The notes under the pieces were generated by a model. It ran no database searches. It worked only from the letters and a program-made list of their open reading frames with translations, and was not told where the DNA came from. A stretch of 64,000 nt of DNA from Venturia oleaginea (Eukaryota > Ascomycota > Dothideomycetes > Venturiales > Venturiaceae). This document shows positions 42,336-54,599 of this stretch, in pieces (the first letter of the stretch is position 1; the number at the start of each line of letters is the position of its first letter). The translations under genes were made by a program, and so were the position numbers. The DNA lies in assembly GCA_013176395.1 (NCBI GenBank), contig JABMLP010000010.1, forward strand, positions 1,364,001 through 1,428,000, given 5' to 3'.

Positions 42336-43202
42336 GGTGGTGATGTTGGTGAGGATGGGTTTTGGATACATGGAGGATAGAAGAGCGGTTGACGAGGCGG
42401 GTTGGTTATCGCTGTTGTATTGTTATCATGTTAGTTTGGATAAGTACACCTTTCATCCTTGACGTTAGTTCTCGGTTTCATGTTTAGCATGCGCCCTGAT
42501 CTTTGGTTCTTTTAATGGTCGGCTTTACCGTTGAGGGACTACACTTTGAGGAAAGGCGATTGTTGACTGGTTGAAGTTGCTGATGGTAAGAACATGAGAG
42601 GTTGGTTTGAAACCGTTCAAATAGAAGAATATGATCCTGATGGAATGTAATGGTATAATCTTTGAGTAGTATCATGGAACATGCTGTTGTAATCAGGCTG
42701 AAGAACTTTTAATCTTTTGGGGGGGCGAGGAGGATTTTATCCACTACGTTTGATCAAGGGGAGTTTCTACTTGGTCGTTGATGGCAACCCTAATCACTTT
42801 TAGGTTTTGGTATCGTTACTAACCTGAGTAAACGTGATTCGCTGAAGTAGGACTTTGTAAGGTATTAGTTCTTTTTTTCGGGAAGGGTCACGTGACTTGT
42901 ATATCTTGTACGTTCATGGATCAAGCTGAGGTTTTGAAGACTATATTTATTTCTTCGCTGTTCTCTTTCCTATCATTCCTGTCCATTGTATGGATATATA
43001 TGTACGCGCTCCGGGAGATAATATTGGCCCACTTATCCGCGACATGTAAGTATCCGAGACGGAAAGCACACCATCCGTGATCCCCCGTCCGCGCCGAAGG
43101 TGATTTGTAAGATTGATTCGATGATGAGTTGACTTTGTTCTGCCTGGCGCGACGGGACGCGCGATCTCAATAACAAGTATTGTTCCTATTGAGAATTGAA
43201 TC
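42336..43202. other. Intergenic, no gene seen
   Basis: About 870 bases. A G-run (TTTTGGGGGGGCGAGG) near 42716 is the only distinctive feature. The plus frame at 42892-43080 contains a hydrophobic stretch but no family match. Confidence 0.45.
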
Positions 43203-44786
43203 ATGTCTCATCATGGCGATGCAGAAGAGAACCGAGCGGCCAGCGCACGACGCGATGAAGAAACGCCCCTGCTTGCGGATCAGCGGACTGAATCGGTAGA
43301 GCAGGATTTGGGGCAGCGGAATGAGCTTGGAAGTGGAATACCTGATGATAAGAAGGAGGAAGCGAGGACGCGGTCTTGGTATCTTTGGAGGGTGGTTTGG
43401 GTGTTAGTTGCTGCCCTTGTTGTTGGTGTTTTTATTCGGGGGTGGATTGATACTGGGGGGGATGTTGAGGTATGTTCTATTCCACTCCCGTAAATGCTTG
43501 TTGAGCTTACCCGTGTTTTTTAGTTTGATCTGAAGAAGGCGCTGTTACGTGCTCTTGGGGGTGGACTTAGTGGTGCTGCGGCTATGGTGTTGCAGGTTTT
43601 ACTGTTGATGGTATGGTATCCTCGTTTTTTTGGAGTATCTGTCTGGTTTAGTCGTGACTGAGTGTGTTTTAGCCACTTCGAACAATTATGAATTACCAGT
43701 ATCGATTTGGAACTACTTTTACCGCGGCTACGAAGACGCTTTACCGAGATGGTGGGATGCGACGATATTATCAAGGAATTGGTGCTGCGCTTGTTCAAGG
43801 TGTGTATCCCATCCCATCCCCATCACACAATCGACGCTCAAATACGCAGGACCCATCTCCCGCTTCGGGGACACAGCAGCCAACGCAGGCATCCTCGCCC
43901 TCCTCCAATCAAACTCCTATCTAAGCCATCTCCCCTCCCCCATAAAAACAATCTTCGCTTCTCTATGGTAAGATATCTCCCATCCCATATAGTTCAAACA
44001 AAAACAAATTCCCAAACATCCAGCCTCCTAACCCATATGCCCTAGCGCCGCCTCCTTCCGCATCCTCCTAACACCAATCGACACCCTAAAAACAACCCTC
44101 CAAGTCCACGGCCCCCGCGGAACCCTCCTCCTCCGCACCCGCATACAGAAAAACGGTATAAGCAGTCTTTGGTGGGGCGCCCTCGCAACTGCCCTCGCTA
44201 CCTTTGTTGGTCATTACCCCTGGTTCGCTACTGTAAGATATATACCTACCTACCTACCTACCTACCTACCTACCTACATATCCCCCCACCCCATCACATC
44301 CCTCTTCATCTCCATCCAAAATTAACACGAGGTAACGATATCCAGTACAACTCCCTCTCCGAACTCATCCCAGAGCCAGCCAAACACCCGATCATCATCT
44401 GGTTGCTCCGTCTTGCATTGATAGGCTTCGTAGCGAGTGTGGTCTCGGATTCTGTATCGAATTCTCTTAGAGTTGTTAAGACATACCGGCAGGTTAATGA
44501 TGTCAAGGTTGGCTATCGTACGTATCCCCGGCTCTCGTTATCAGCAATATCTACTTACCTTCCGTAGTTGAAGCGGCGAGACTTGTTGTCCGCGAGGATG
44601 GACTCTCAGGTCTATTTGGGCGCGGTCTCAAGACGAGGATTCTGTGTAATGGGCTTCAGGGGTTATTGTTTTCCATTTTATGGAAATCGTTTTTGGATAT
44701 GTGAGTTTGCGGCCGAGTCGATTGGTACATTGAACGTCACTAACTCGCTTGATTTTTACAGATGGGATGGGAAGACGAGTTCTTGA
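43203..44786 (+). CDS. Divergent mitochondrial carrier (SLC25-type) family protein
   Basis: Eight exons join in frame: 43203-43469, 43524-43610, 43673-43799, 43850-43967, 44046-44232, 44346-44517, 44568-44700 and 44762-44786. The product is 371 aa. The first 65 residues are hydrophilic with a Glu/Arg-rich stretch, then a hydrophobic helix (LWRVVWVLVAALVVGVFI). The carrier repeats follow: LLLMPLRTIMNYQYRFG (P-x-R in place of P-x-D/E-x-x-K/R), RDGGMRRYYQGIGAALVQGP, LLTPIDTLKTTLQVHG (classic P-x-D-x-x-K), SSLWWGALATALATF and a third repeat ending GLSGLFGRGLKTRILCNGLQ. It probably sits in the mitochondrial inner membrane; the transported substrate cannot be inferred. The intron at 44233-44345 carries a tetranucleotide repeat. 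The last exon is only 25 nt. Confidence 0.88.
44243..44280 (+). repeat. (CCTA)n microsatellite inside an intron
   Basis: About nine tandem TACC/CCTA units in intron 5 of the mitochondrial carrier gene. It is outside coding sequence and likely length-variable. Confidence 0.9.
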
Positions 44787-45231
44787 GTGGCTTTTTGAAC
44801 ATGGGATACGATGGCTGGCAAAGTGCACGCCTGCCCTGCGATTGCAGTTCGACAGAATTGGCACTCTGATGGCTTAGCGTCTCGATCTCATAGTTCAGGA
44901 CCAACGGCAATGATATTTGAAAGGTAAGTGAGTATGATGACTCGTGTCCAACTCTATATATAATCGTCGATAAAAGCAAAAAGCTTCTGGCTACAGACTT
45001 TTTGGAGGCATGCGCTCTAAAGCGCTCTCGTCCCACACACAACAGAGTCCCTCAGGTGTCCTCGTCATCATACCATCTCATTCCATCGTAACAATCTCGA
45101 AGTTCGAAACTGCCTCCATCTCTTCTCGCACTTTGAAGTGCTGTTCATGACTACGCCTCCAGCTAGCCCAAGCCGAATCCAACTCTCCCGAGAAGAAAAG
45201 AAAAAGCGATTTCCGTCCACCAGCCAACCAA
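44787..45231. other. Intergenic between convergent genes, no gene seen
   Basis: About 445 bases of 3' flank of the carrier and permease genes; nothing recognised. Confidence 0.45.
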
Positions 45232-47006
45232 TTACTCTCTCTTCTCCTTCACATACTTGGCAATAACAGTCCCATCAGACAAAATCTCCTTCCTCTCAAC
45301 CCACTCAAAGCCTCCAATCTTCGGATACACAACCCTCCAAAGCGCCCAGTAAACAACACCAGTAAGCAACACCACAATACCAATGATAGGGTACAACCAG
45401 TATGGCAAGCTCGTATCTCCCTTTCCACCCGGCGGTTTGATAAAAGGCGCAACAAGCAAGAAACTCTGCGCCAACAAGAAAAAGAAGGGGACAGGTAACC
45501 AAACTTTAAACGGTCTTGGGAGATCAGGCGCTTTCCAACGTAGAATGAGGAGTCCAACCGCAACGAAAACATTGATGATGGCGCCGGGGTATCCCTCCAC
45601 GTCGAGGATGAAGTTGTATACGTCCCCCGCCGGAATAGCAACGATGACGATGAAACTAGGGATAAGATGGAGGAGGAGACCAGACGATGGCGAACCAGCT
45701 GGCCATGAGCTAGCCCAGAAGCGTCCGTAGGGGATGACGCCTTCCTTGGCGAGTTCCTGGTTGACGCGGGATTGGGCAAAGGTAACTGTCATGACGTTGC
45801 CTAGAGCGCTGAGGGCGACAAAAACAGAAATGACTCTTTGCGCGGTTTGCCCGTAGACTTTCTTGACGAAGAAAGAAGCTACTGTGACGCCGGAAGAAGC
45901 GATTTCCTTTGGGGTTGCGACGGAGAAGTAGGCTGTTTCGATTGTTAGTAAGACCTTGGTGTTTTGTAATGGACAACATACCGATGTTAGCCAGGATGTA
46001 AAGGGCGCCGCAGATTCCGAGACCCAATGGGCCTGCAATCTTGAGCGTGTGCACTGGACGCTTGACTTCGTTGAGTACGTAGGCTGCATTGCTCCATCCG
46101 GCGTAACTGTTCAAGACCTTGAAAAGAGCTGTGGAATATGGCCCACTGCTGGTGACGGAGCCGGCAAATCCATTTCTGAAAGACTTGTGGGGATCCGGTA
46201 CGCTCTTGACATTGCCCCCGAGGACAACGAAGCCGGTCATGACTATGAATACTAGGATAATGACTTTGAGACTGCTCAATCCGTTCATGATGGCTACACC
46301 AATCTTGGGTGTAAAAGTGTGAACAGCGGTCACCCAGAAGATTACACCGACAGCGATTCCGCGCTGAACCCATGGTGTACTCGTGTGCCCTGCAGCGACA
46401 ATGATGTTGGAGGCGAAGACAATACATCCACTAGCAGTAAAGCCGAGGAGAATTGCGTAGGTGCTAAAGACCATGGTGGCGAGAAGTTTTGGGCTCTTAT
46501 AGACGGCTTCGAGATAAACCTTTTCACCTCCCGATCTTGGGAACATGGTTCCGAATTCGAGCCATACAAAGAGACCACAGAACGACAAGGCTAGACCGAG
46601 GAACCATAGCATGAGTGCTGCGCCGACCGATCCAACGGAGGCTGTGATACTGGAAGGTGTGCTGAAGATTCCAGTTCCGATGATTCGACCAATACTAGTC
46701 CGTGCCGTCAGATATTGGTCAATGAAGAGACATGTTGGACAGCACTTACATCAACAATGTCGTACTGGTCAAACCCAAATGTCTTCCCAAGCCACCACTC
46801 GTACCCTCGTCAAAAGTGAGCTCTCCAGGCGCAATGATCGCATCCGCCTCCGGTTCTTCATTCGACGCCGTTCTGCCATTAACAGCGACCCCGCCATTCT
46901 TCGACTCCCCATTCCCATAACTATGTCTCGGCGAATCGAACGTAGGACTTAGCGCCGAAGTTTGTTGTTTGCCAGCTAAGCCAAACTTCTTCACGAAAGA
47001 CGACAT
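45232..47006 (-). CDS. MUP1-like (APC superfamily) amino-acid permease
   Basis: Three exons on the minus strand, 46750-47006, 45982-46694 and 45232-45932, join in frame over 55- and 49-nt introns, the second with a TACTAAC branch site. The product is 556 aa. The N-terminal 75 residues are hydrophilic. The first membrane helix holds IGRIIGTGIFSTPSSI, the unwound G-x-G-I-F substrate loop of APC transporters. It is followed by ALMLWFLGLALSFCGLFVWL, the ELG-like segment WLEFGTMFPRSGGEKVYLEA, and about ten more helices. The closest pattern is fungal MUP1/MUP3 methionine permeases and LAT-like relatives. It likely imports a neutral amino acid such as methionine at the plasma membrane. The start ATG 47006 (MSSFVKKFG) is preferred over further upstream frames. 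Confidence 0.92.
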
Positions 47007-50000
47007 TGTCGTGACACTCCTTGGAAGCAAAACAAACAAAAAGCCAAGGACGAAAGTTTCGCAAGTAGAGTTCAGCGGAAGAAGAGATAGTGGCGAGCAG
47101 ATCAGACACTTATGAGGAGAACACTCGAAATCGCTTTGCGATGGCCGTGCGTCGTTCGAGGGTGCGACCTGATCACCGCGTAGAATACCGAAATGGAACC
47201 ATGAAAGGTGAGATAACGTCGCGTACGCAGTAAATGTCGAACTGCATGATTGTTAGGTGGGACTGCTTACAGCAGTTTGTGGATCGCATGATGTTGATCT
47301 GAACTTACAATGGAAATAACTTGGTGTCCAAATCAGTCGCGAGTGATGAAACACCTGATCAAACCAGCTCCACGACCACAAACTGCAACAACTTTGTCGT
47401 GGAAATAAATAATTGATCTTCAGATGAAGCTCTCAGATGAACACAGCGTCCATTTTTTGGTCACCAATGGCAAAAGGTTTGGGATTTATTGCGTGCTTAG
47501 CACGTCCACATGTAATGTTACCAAGATTGATGCGCCTTGCCCTGGAGTTTCATACCTCCGAGAGAGGCGAGGAATCCTTACCTAATCGGGCTTGATCTTT
47601 GCCACTCTGGTCGTGGTGTCTTGAATCTTGAATGTTACCCAGTTCATGGTTGGAGAGGAAATTCGTATGCTGGGGTTTGATAGGAGAAAATGCCGCCCGC
47701 CACGGCGCGAGAAGGTGGATTCGACGCAATGACCAGGCTTCGAGAAGCCTTCTAGAAGGTTTCTAGAAAAACAAGCAAGTTTTAGGTAATGTACCCTTCT
47801 CAAAACTCCAACTGATACTCATACTAGAGCCACGGAGGTCGCAGGATTTTTTATTTTTTTGTCTTTGCTCCAACTGCGAAGGCTCTCGCGGTTCATTTGA
47901 ATATCTTCAAGTCCGGGGAAGTAGCCTGTGAGGCATTTTTTGTTTCTCAGAAGCGGATACATACCAAGATCTTAAAGTTATGCCAAGCACAGTAAAGTGG
48001 AGGGAATGCCGATATGAACAAAGCTTATTTGTGGATCGAAACTCGGCCCGTCCCGTGTAATTCATCTTAATCGATTGTGAGGCAGGGTTGACCTAATCGC
48101 GAGAAGTCTGCAGTATGCCTTGTGCTGAATGTATGTGGCTTTCGTGGCTGCTGGAGAATGGTTGTGGATTCTAACCAGAACTGAGAAGACCAGGGCATCA
48201 GGACACTGAGACAAATTGCGTTCTATCATCATCTCTATGATCTCGTGGAAGGGTTCTCCCCATGCAACTGGAGACTCACCTCAAAAACCCTGGTCAAGGA
48301 AACTAAAGTCGTATCGGCCATGGTCACAGTGGTCTTTAATCTAACTCGAGCCGTGGCTGTTGAAGGATTGGGCGACGAAATCCGATGGCGGTATCGCGAA
48401 CTGCTTTTTGGGTCGGATTCAATATTTTCTCCAGATTCAGAACTCTATCTCGATAGGACTGTCGTTGCTGGCATTGTTTGAAGACCTGCAAGTGTCGGCG
48501 GTGGCTTTCTTCTTGTGGGTACTTTTAGGCCTCTGAGACGTCTCACAGTGACCATGTATCCCAGCTTCGAACTAGAATCCTGCGGAACTATTGCCGACCT
48601 TAGGAACTACTTAGTAAGCGGATTTGGATTGAACATGATATGATTTAGAGTATGTTGAACCTAAAGCGCTTTCAAAAATTGATAACCTTTTGATGGGAGA
48701 GGAATGGAGAGATCATGATATAGATAGAATTAGGAGTATCGATACAAAGACACAATAGCAATAATCATGCAAAGCCAGGGAAAGCCGAGGAGAGCTCAAA
48801 TGAAAAAGGATCTGAAGCAGAGTGAATGTAATAGTATAATTCTGGCTTGGAAGACGCCCCAATCATGGAGACATGGCGAACGGAGATAGAATCCAGACAC
48901 TGTCGTTTGCGCACATACAGAGTCGATACCTTGAGTTTGCAAACATTCTGGTGAGCAAACCCGCGCCATCTCCGGATACTAATGTTGATGTTGGTGTTCA
49001 TGGTTGGGAGACATAATAGGAAGAAGCAATGAGCCGGATATCGGCGGGTGACAGAAAGATTACCTAATCCTGGCATCTCATCCCCGTCCTCGACATCCTG
49101 CTCGACCACCATCAAACACCACTCGTCTGCTGATTCTTTCTACAAATCCAAGAATGGTCTTCAATGGATTTCCCGTCTTAGGAGAACAGGGTACCATCAC
49201 GACCTCAATCCTAAGCCTCGCAAGACACACAACACTGGTCACTAAACAAAGCCTCTCTCCTTGTTCGTCCTGACAACATGCTGCCGCAATGGCCCGTCTA
49301 TAGTAAGATAACAAATGGCGACTGTGGTATATACCTCGTGGCTTCTGACATCGTCGACGAGGAATTACAGGGTTATATTCAACAAGGGCTGAAAATCGCA
49401 TACGTATGTGGGTATACACATCATACCCACCGCGCGGCGCACAAGTCGAGCACACAGAGGAGATTAAAAAGTCCATTCACAATCCCAAACACAGTTAGAC
49501 GTAGCACCTCCACGAATAGGCGTAGGTACTATACAAAAGTGCTTCTTCTATTCTACTCCCTACCTCCACTCCATTGTTCTTCCACAGTATACCACCCCTC
49601 TCCCCATATTTCCCCTCTATCCTGTGTTACTCTTCTATACTGCCAGAAACAGCATATCCCAGTCCCAGAATCCTGACGAGATGCTAAAATGTCATCGATC
49701 CGAAAACCGAAATAGAAGAAAAAATCCTTTTCGCTGTGAGCCTCATACTTCCGAGTCTTCGCGCTATACTTACTCCATCACAAATGATCGTGTTCATCGT
49801 AGCAGCGTATTTTAATTCCAGAGGTAAATTGAATGGAAATTATGGTGTTGGTGAAGAGGGAGTTTTGAGATGCGCCATCTGGGGTTTTTGGATGCGCTTG
49901 TGGCTTTGGTATGGCTTGAGGTTCGTCCGACGATGAGGCTTTTGTGTGTTACCTCGCTTATCTACATCGCGATTGTCAGTGTGTGGAGGCAATGAGATGA

Positions 50001-50320
50001 TCTAATTGACAAAGCAAAGAAGCTTTGAATGCGAAGGGTTTTCAGAATAACATTACCAAGTGAAAATGAAGTCGTGTGCGGATTTCGGAAAACAGACATT
50101 GCATTGCTTCTGCGATGTGAGGACTATCATAGGATCCAAAGGCTTGGTTTTCGTAACTCCGTTATCAACATCGTTGGTCTAACCTACGTCCTTCGATCCT
50201 ACAATTGAAAAGCTGTCAAAAGTCGCTTGCAAGCAATCTGAAATCCATGTCCACTCCCAAGATCACCAAACCCGCATCTAAACAATCGTCCAATCTATCA
50301 CTCCAAGGTCAGGACCTCTT
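47007..50320. other. Long gene-poor stretch
   Basis: About 3.3 kb without a supported gene. It contains the permease promoter side (47007-47400), several AT-rich stretches, and short frames (for example 48245-48481 plus and 48765-49115 minus) with no family resemblance or splice partners. No tandem repeat, TE end or RNA gene was recognised. Confidence 0.45.
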
Positions 50321-51316
50321 TCACACACCCCTCGCATCACCCAACCTCATCCTCAACATCCGCAACGCCCTCGAATCCCCATCCTCATCCCCATCCGCAA
50401 GCCTCAACAACCTCTTCACCTCATCCTGCCCCACAATCTCCAAACACCTCTTCATCTCCACCAACCCAAATCTCTCCCCATCCAAACTCGCATCCAACGA
50501 ATTCGTCAACGCAACCAATTTCTTCACATCGCCCCTTCTCAACTCGAAACTCTCAGGTTGAGCATGCGCCATGAATTCGGCCATCTTGGACGCGTTGGCG
50601 CGGGAGAGTGGGGAAGCGCGTGGTGCACCACCAGCCACGACGCGTCGGATTTGGAGAAGGACTTCCTTGTCGTTTTCATCGGAGATGATATTCAAGGCCA
50701 GATCCTCGAATTCGGGGCGGAGGATCCAGCCCTGGGGCGTTTTGGAGGCGTCGTTTATTGGGAGAGCGATTCGTTTGGTCATTTCCCTTTCTGTGGGTAG
50801 GACGAGTGGGATCTGGACCGTGATTGGTTCTTCCTCGTTCCATTTCCATTTTTTCCTTCCGGTTTGGGTGGATGGCGTTGTCGTGTTATCTGCCAATGCT
50901 CTGATCTTGGCTCTTATGTCGGATTTGATGCTTGTCATTTCTTGGTGCGATATCATGTCTGTATGTTGGAGGGCTCTGAAGATGGAAATGAAGGCGAAGG
51001 ATTCAATGTCGAATAAAGGCTTTGCAAAAGCGCCTGTGTAGGTGGTTGTTTTTGGTGCGGGAGCCATTCTTGACGTGATGGCATTGAGACTGAAGTTTCG
51101 ACGGTGCGTGGTTGATAGTGTTGAGAGGGCGGGGAATGTTGACAAGGAGAGCGCGGGAGAGCCTGACATGATTGCTGTGGAGGACATGATTGCGCGGTGA
51201 TGACGGGGGGTTGCTAAATACGCGTTGGTTGTCCGTTGTTGGAGAGTGTTCTTTGTTGTTGATGCAATCGACTTCGACGCGTTTGGCGAGTGGACAGACA
51301 TTGACGCTATCTGCAT
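50321..51316 (-). CDS. Conserved-looking hypothetical protein, basic N-terminus (331 aa)
   Basis: A single intronless frame from ATG 51316. The first 95 residues are rich in Ser, Thr, Ala, Arg and His without acids (TTKNTLQQRTTNAYLATPRH and STTHRRNFSLNAITSR), a plausible mitochondrial presequence. The rest is a mixed domain with FDIESFAFISIFRALQHTDM, an ITVQIPLVLPTEREMTKRIA strand-like segment and LRRGDVKKLVALTNSLDASL. No named family is recognised. Third-position C/G preference and the long open frame support a real gene. Mitochondrial import is an inference. Confidence 0.6.
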   Translation of the reverse strand: MQIASMSVHSPNASKSIASTTKNTLQQRTTNAYLATPRHHRAIMSSTAIMSGSPALSLSTFPALSTLSTTHRRNFSLNAITSRMAPAPKTTTYTGAFAKPLFDIESFAFISIFRALQHTDMISHQEMTSIKSDIRAKIRALADNTTTPSTQTGRKKWKWNEEEPITVQIPLVLPTEREMTKRIALPINDASKTPQGWILRPEFEDLALNIISDENDKEVLLQIRRVVAGGAPRASPLSRANASKMAEFMAHAQPESFELRRGDVKKLVALTNSLDASLDGERFGLVEMKRCLEIVGQDEVKRLLRLADGDEDGDSRALRMLRMRLGDARGV

Positions 51317-51895
51317 GCGCAAGAGATGGCGTTGTTTTCAGATAGGGAATTAGACCGTGACGGGATTTGAGGAAATCAAAGCTGTCTAAAGGCTATGGAG
51401 ATGCGTGGCAAATTGAGAATGGGGAGGCCTGTGGATTGACCCGACGTCTGCCCTCAGTCTTGAAGTTGGTATGGGAGTGAGATAACTGCTCCTCGCCCAT
51501 ATAGGGGGTAGTAAGACGTCGGCGGAACGGAGTCCATCTCAATCGCCAAAAAAACTGGCGATCATATTCTTCAACACATCCAGGAAGCCGAGATTCAAGG
51601 TCCGCCATGATGTCAATGGCTCTTCTCCTCAATATGCTGTTCAGGAGTCCAGCCTGACATAAGACTAACCTCTCTGACCTCTTGGGAGATTTGCATACTC
51701 GGGATCCAAGTGTTAAAGAACTTACCAGCCCATAAACTCCGGAAAGACCCTAATTGCCTGGACTCTCATCGCCGATGACAAAGCCGTATCGTATGACGGT
51801 ATGCCCGTCCTGGTGGTCACAATGCCTCAACACCGAGTTCACTCTCGCTCACGTTGCACTCACCCCCGCCAATCCATAACGCATCACATCACAAC
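51317..51895. other. Divergent intergenic region
   Basis: About 580 bases between divergently transcribed genes. No gene or recognisable site was seen. Confidence 0.45.
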
Positions 51896-52970
51896 ATGGA
51901 GCGCCACATTGAGGACGCCCGAGTGCGCGCAGCTGCTCAGGCCTTGGCCGCAATGAATGAAGAGATGGTGAAGGATACAGGCATCGCTGAGCCTAGACGT
52001 CAGCGAGACGAGTGTTGGATGCTGCTCATGAAGGCCCTCCATCCCAACGCAAAAGGTCCCTTCACTTTGAACGATCTTGAAAAGCTCACCCTCCGTAACG
52101 GCGTACCGCTCCTCATACTGCCAAACGGCTGGAATCGTGTGAATGAAATTGCTGTGAGTCAGTATGGGCTTCGAAGCGAGCGCGCACACTCCCAGAACTG
52201 GCAGTTGAGGCCCGAATTTGCCGCGGTTTACATATGGGATCTCTCTGAATGCGAATTGGGCCGTGAAGTCGAGACCATCCTCGACCATTGGGACCCAGAA
52301 AAGCTCATGAAACCTTGGGAAGAGAACGAATTCTACAGAGATGTGGCCGACCTCCAAGAAGATATGGTGTACAAGACCGTGGCGGAGAGAGTGGGTATCC
52401 TCGGCGACCAGATTGACGACTACAAGAAGGCAAAGATCGAAGAAGTCGTCCCGGGTAGGTTTGCCAAATCTAGTACTAAGCTTTGGTTCAATATCAATGA
52501 GTCCCTGGCGATTCGGCCTTTTCAAATCGCCAGAAATTTGTCGATTTCGATCTCAATCCAATAATTTTCAGTGATGACGGTACAATTGACTAACGCGCAT
52601 GGTCCCAGTTATCCAAAGCTACTTGCAGGCCGGAGTACCAGATCCATTCAAGGTGGCAGAGATTCAGGAAGCAATCATCGAACTTCGTGGCGATCCATTT
52701 TCCATGGACGCCATGAGACTGCTGGTCGAGGACTTGAGCTCTGATGCCCGGGATGAGTTCGGTGTCAACCAGCTCACAGCGATTCTCGAAGAGCTCAATG
52801 TCGTCTGCACTCCTGGGGCGGTTGACGACTATTGTCCAGTTGCTGCGGAGAGTGAGAGGGGTTCTGATAGCGGTGCAGATAGTGGCATCAGCAATGTATT
52901 GAGAGTCACTCATGGCGAGGAGGCTCACGAGACGCGGACCGACTATGGCATTCAGGAGACAGTGAGTTGA
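51896..52970 (+). CDS. Hypothetical protein, 306 aa, two exons
   Basis: Exons 51896-52454 and 52609-52970 join in frame over a 154-nt intron (GTAGGT...CCCAG with CTAAC). The ATG at 51896 (AACATGGAGC) is preferred; the frame is open further 5' but has no ATG. The N-terminal part is helical (HIEDARVRAAAQALAAMNEE), the middle has WQLRPEFAAVYIWDLSECEL and FYRDVADLQEDMVYKTVAER, and the C-terminus is acidic and Ser-rich. No membrane segment, signal peptide or named family is recognised. A plus/minus long overlap exists, but the spliced plus model has better codon and Kozak features. Confidence 0.6.
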
Positions 52971-54599
52971 TGCTCTTTGGGAGGAGTGTCGAAGGTTATT
53001 TCTCTTTCTCTAACGATTGCATTGCTCTTTGTAAATATGTGGATGTTTGCATTGAGGTTGTCAATCTTCAATTGATGCTTTGGGGATAGGTGCGCATTGG
53101 CCTGTGGGACCGTGGGTGGTCTTTGCAACTGGCCTCTGATGGATCAAGGCAGTGTGGCTGGTGGTTCAGGCAGGTTTGTGCAGATGGGGCAGTCAGGCAG
53201 GCAGTGTTGCAAGCAGTAATACAAGGCTTTCCGCTGTCTCTTGGCTTCGTCGCGAGTGTCTCAGCTACATCAACAACCAGCAGCGAGAAAATTGAGGCTG
53301 TCTCGGGAGCCCTGGCCCGTTCAGCTCGTTGGCACTCAGTGTGCAAGTCGCCCACCACTGGCTGAAAGTCAATGACGAGGAGTTGCGATAAGCGATACGC
53401 AAGTTTGATTTGCAGAGCGGGATGTTCTAGCGTATCGGTGTGGTGGTGGACTGTGGACAGGTGGACAGGTACAGGTAGACTCGTTAATGAGGGGCCAAAG
53501 TGAGATCTCGGCGTGATGGCGGTACTACCCTAGCAGGTACCTCTGTACCATACCCTACCATAGTAGGAGGTATGATACCATTCGTGGGAGGCATCGTCTG
53601 CGTCTACTTCCAAGGATGCGGCATTTGTTCTGGAGGGCTTGAGTCTTGACCACAAGAGGGATCCTGCTCGTTATCGCTATTCTGTTGAATGGCCGTATTT
53701 ATTATGCGAACATGGACCCAACGGAGGATGCTTGAGTCTCTCGCAACGGGATCGATGGTGGCAAAGCAACGCATACCTCTGACACCGCCGAGAGTGTCAC
53801 ATATGAGATCCGACTAGCATTCCGCCAGTCCGCCAGTCCGCCAGGAATTCGGGACCATTGTACGAGAACCTAGATCACTCGACAACAAGAAGGGAGGAGA
53901 TATTCACGTCTGGTTGGAGGAGGAATATATAATGGGAGGGGGAATGGATAATGGGAGGGGGAAAGGATAATGAGAGGGGGAATATATAATGGAAGGGGGA
54001 ATGGATAACCTGCGGCCAGTTGAGACGCTCCCTCCAATGAACACACCGCATCTTCGCTACACTTGATCCCGTTTTGAGAGGGATTGAATACTCTAGCAAT
54101 TCTTTGTTTTTGAATCAATGTAAAAAGCATTTTGTTGAGTGTATTGATATTGGATTCGGCCGTAGCCACACGTGACTCCACCCTACGATTCGGGTCTAAA
54201 GTTGGCGATTGCTCACTCCGACAAATATAACGTTTCGCGGTGTCAAGTCGGGAACCGCCCAACCATTACGCTCCGGTACCCAGGCAATAACAAAGCCAAA
54301 GCCCAAGCCATGCATGCACCACCACCAACAAGGAGATGGCAACTAATGCCACCACCCTCCAAACACCTGCATCCTGCCTGAGAGAATGCGAAGCATCCCA
54401 CGGCCATCTCGCATCATCAGGAAAAAGGAGTCTGTGCCACAAGCTTCCTACAACAAGGAGACCACTGGCAGGCCAAGCGGAGAGTCAGTCTAAATAGACG
54501 AACCGCGCCGTAACATCAAAACCTGTCCAGCCCCAACTCCCACTCCCGTCCACCAAAAATCACCACCCACCATAAACCACCATAAACCAGCACATCGCC
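52971..54599. other. Gene-poor stretch before the Ies4-like gene
   Basis: About 1.6 kb with no supported gene. It holds a minisatellite at 53927-54008 (separate entry), short repeats such as CCGCCAGT repeated near 53822-53840, and a C/A-rich leader before 54600. Confidence 0.45.
53927..54008. repeat. Purine-rich minisatellite, about 20-bp unit
   Basis: Four to five tandem copies of a unit like ATAATGGGAGGGGGAATGG, with variants AAAGG and ATATA. It makes the minus strand read as repeated Pro/Phe/Ile-rich peptide, which is an artefact. Confidence 0.85.

Noticed and set aside
42892..43080. 62-aa frame with a hydrophobic stretch
   Set aside because: Short, no signal sequence logic, no splice partners and directly in the promoter side of the carrier gene.
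51884..52525. 213-aa minus-strand frame
   Set aside because: It overlaps the two-exon plus-strand gene almost exactly. The plus model has a better start context and consistent splice sites; the minus one shows no family. Not fully excluded.
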